From contig JBGSKY010000331.1 in the NCBI GenBank assembly GCA_041740995.1, forward strand, positions 1 to 5,979: a stretch of 5,979 nucleotides of DNA, written 5' to 3'. Shown here in pieces: positions 4,704 to 5,979 of the stretch. The position numbers and the translations under genes were made by a program. Origin of the DNA: JBGSKY01 sp041740995. Lineage in GTDB: Bacteria; Planctomycetota; Planctomycetia; Pirellulales; Pirellulaceae. How positions within the stretch are numbered: position 1 is the first letter of the stretch; each line of letters begins with the position of its first letter. Below the pieces are notes generated by a model, which saw nothing but the letters and a program-made list of their open reading frames with translations, was not told where the DNA came from and made no database searches.

Positions 4704-5979
4704 ATGAGCGGTACTCATCTATTTTACAACGGCGTATTATTGCGAGATTGTGAACTTCTCGGATGGACAACAACGATTGTTCGCGATCCACAGCACGTTG
4801 ACGTGCTTTATAGTCGCCATCGCGTAAGCGTTGCCTCTACGCTCGTTTCCTTGGCTGAGCTGCCGGCGGAACTCGATGCCCGCGGCGGTAAGACCAATCG
4901 GCTGCCGATTAGCCCTGGCGATCGCTCAACAACCAATAGCCAACGATCAAGCGTTTACGTACCGAATGAATTAGAAAAAGCGAATAGCGATGATACTTAC
5001 GAAAGGACGCTCGGCTGGCGGATCCAAGAAGTTCAGCGGCGACTAAGTGAAACCCGTAAAGACTTTTGGTTAGCGATTCATAGTCAAACCAAACGCCCGC
5101 TAAAGGAGCCCAACATCGACGGCGCTCCAGTGCCGATCGACAAAGATAATTTAGACGTCGATCCGTATCGAATTGTGCTAGCTGGCGCTGATGCCCAATT
5201 CAAAACCGATGGCTTTTCCGATACTGATACTCAAGCCGATCTTCTGTTATCGATCAACAAGCAAGGTAAGCTCGTCGCGAACGAACACAGCCTCAAGCGT
5301 ATTGACGTTGCCGACATCAATAACGGCCCAAAGCCTGAGGAGGTGAACGTTGCGGCGATTTTTGGCGGTAGGTCTATGCGGGTGAACTTCACAATCGAAG
5401 TTTGCCGATTGGTCGCTGGAAAAATCGATCGGAATAGCGATGGCGAACCAGTAAACGAAGAGGACAAGGACAAAGCGCCGGCCGTAGATATGAGCAAATG
5501 CGAAGGCGTAATTTGCAACCGCTGGGGCGTCAGCGAACACCTGGACGAAGAGCGCCGAACCACGATTGCTATTTCCGGAACGCTCGTCGTTAGCGATCGC
5601 CGATACAAACCTATGGCGCAACGCTTGATGGTTACGCCGCTGATGTTTCCGTATGCCAAGTTTGTCGGCCGCGATTTGAAAACGGACTCGGCAGGCTTGC
5701 AACTCGAGTACAGCTACTCAATGCGAGAAACCGGACCAGCGCCCCTGGATGGCGTTGCAAGCTGGAAAGCCGAATACACAGAACGCGCGAAAGCCGGTGG
5801 CATCACAGAAGCGTCAGTTTCGGCGCGTGTGGTCGGAACGATCCTTCCACCGTTAGGCGATATAAACGAAGACGGTAACGCGGTCATTCGGAATCTGAGT
5901 TTCAAGGAATACAAGCAGTATTTGCTTGCCGTGCTCTGGCGTATCGCTCGCTCGAGGCTGAACCACAACGCGGGAGTGT
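4704..5979 (+). CDS. long open-ended gene, possible phage virion/tail-type protein (at least 425 aa, 3' end missing)
   Basis: The frame is open from ATG 4704 to the right edge with no stop. AAGG at 4692-4695, overlapping the upstream TAA, lies eight bases before the start. The protein begins MSGTHLFYNGVLLRDCELLG. No signal peptide or membrane segment is visible. Residues about 60-100 and 240-262 are polar and probably flexible. The region about 225-385 is rich in predicted beta strands (VNFTIEVCRLV, RRTTIAISGTLVVSD, LQLEYSYSMRETGPAPLDG, SVSARVVGTILPP) with many Gly/Thr/Ser turns. That texture is common in phage tail or other virion proteins, and the gene is divergent from the replication block, as late genes often are. 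I do not recognise a specific family, so the structural role is an inference. The gene could be longer than is visible. Confidence 0.9.
   Translation, partial: MSGTHLFYNGVLLRDCELLGWTTTIVRDPQHVDVLYSRHRVSVASTLVSLAELPAELDARGGKTNRLPISPGDRSTTNSQRSSVYVPNELEKANSDDTYERTLGWRIQEVQRRLSETRKDFWLAIHSQTKRPLKEPNIDGAPVPIDKDNLDVDPYRIVLAGADAQFKTDGFSDTDTQADLLLSINKQGKLVANEHSLKRIDVADINNGPKPEEVNVAAIFGGRSMRVNFTIEVCRLVAGKIDRNSDGEPVNEEDKDKAPAVDMSKCEGVICNRWGVSEHLDEERRTTIAISGTLVVSDRRYKPMAQRLMVTPLMFPYAKFVGRDLKTDSAGLQLEYSYSMRETGPAPLDGVASWKAEYTERAKAGGITEASVSARVVGTILPPLGDINEDGNAVIRNLSFKEYKQYLLAVLWRIARSRLNHNAGV

Noticed and set aside
5231..5968. Minus-strand ORFs of 84 to 151 codons at the right end
   Set aside because: They are antisense to the long plus-strand gene, have no SD, overlap one another and have Ser/Arg-rich shadow-like composition.

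Overview
The window reads as part of a tailed-phage-like genome or prophage in a bacterium of moderate GC content. The left part, on the minus strand, is a compact early and replication block. The right end, on the plus strand, is the start of a long gene that is probably structural. The host cannot be fixed from the sequence. The hexamer CGATCG is strongly over-represented (at least 14 copies, about 1.5 expected), its octamer form GCGATCGC occurs three times, and there is a heptamer tandem repeat. Cyanobacteria show all of these habits, and some planctomycetes also show CGATCG excess, so either is possible.

Minus-strand replication operon (2557 down to the left edge): a 76-aa orphan with a strong Shine-Dalgarno (SD) sequence, a 252-aa replication-initiator or helicase-loader-like protein, a 430-aa DnaB-type replicative helicase, a 73-aa orphan, and the first 22 codons of a further gene. 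Each of the four junctions is an ATGA stop/start overlap, so the block is probably translated as one coupled unit. Inside the initiator gene, exactly where the protein has a low-complexity linker, lie tandem 7-bp repeats, tandem 11-bp repeats and a perfect dyad. This resembles the lambda origin placed inside gene O and is the best candidate for the origin of replication.

Upstream of the operon, still on the minus strand: a hairpin terminator (2616-2644), a 76-aa excisionase/MerR-like helix-turn-helix (HTH) protein, a dyad-rich spacer, an unrecognised 304-aa protein and an 81-aa HTH protein that probably acts as a repressor. The leader of the 304-aa gene holds two interleaved inverted repeats that could form an H-type pseudoknot masking its SD. 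The repressor-like gene has a perfect TGCGTCA-N4-TGACGCA dyad just upstream, a probable operator in a divergent control region.

Plus strand (from about 4476): a short two-frame coding remnant carrying an in-frame TAG and a -1 shift exactly at A_AAA_AAG, either a decayed gene or a recoding site. It is followed by an ORF open from 4704 to the right edge (at least 425 aa), soluble and beta-rich in appearance, that I read as a virion or tail-type protein with low confidence.

No tRNA, rRNA, CRISPR array, transposase, integrase or known defence system was recognised.
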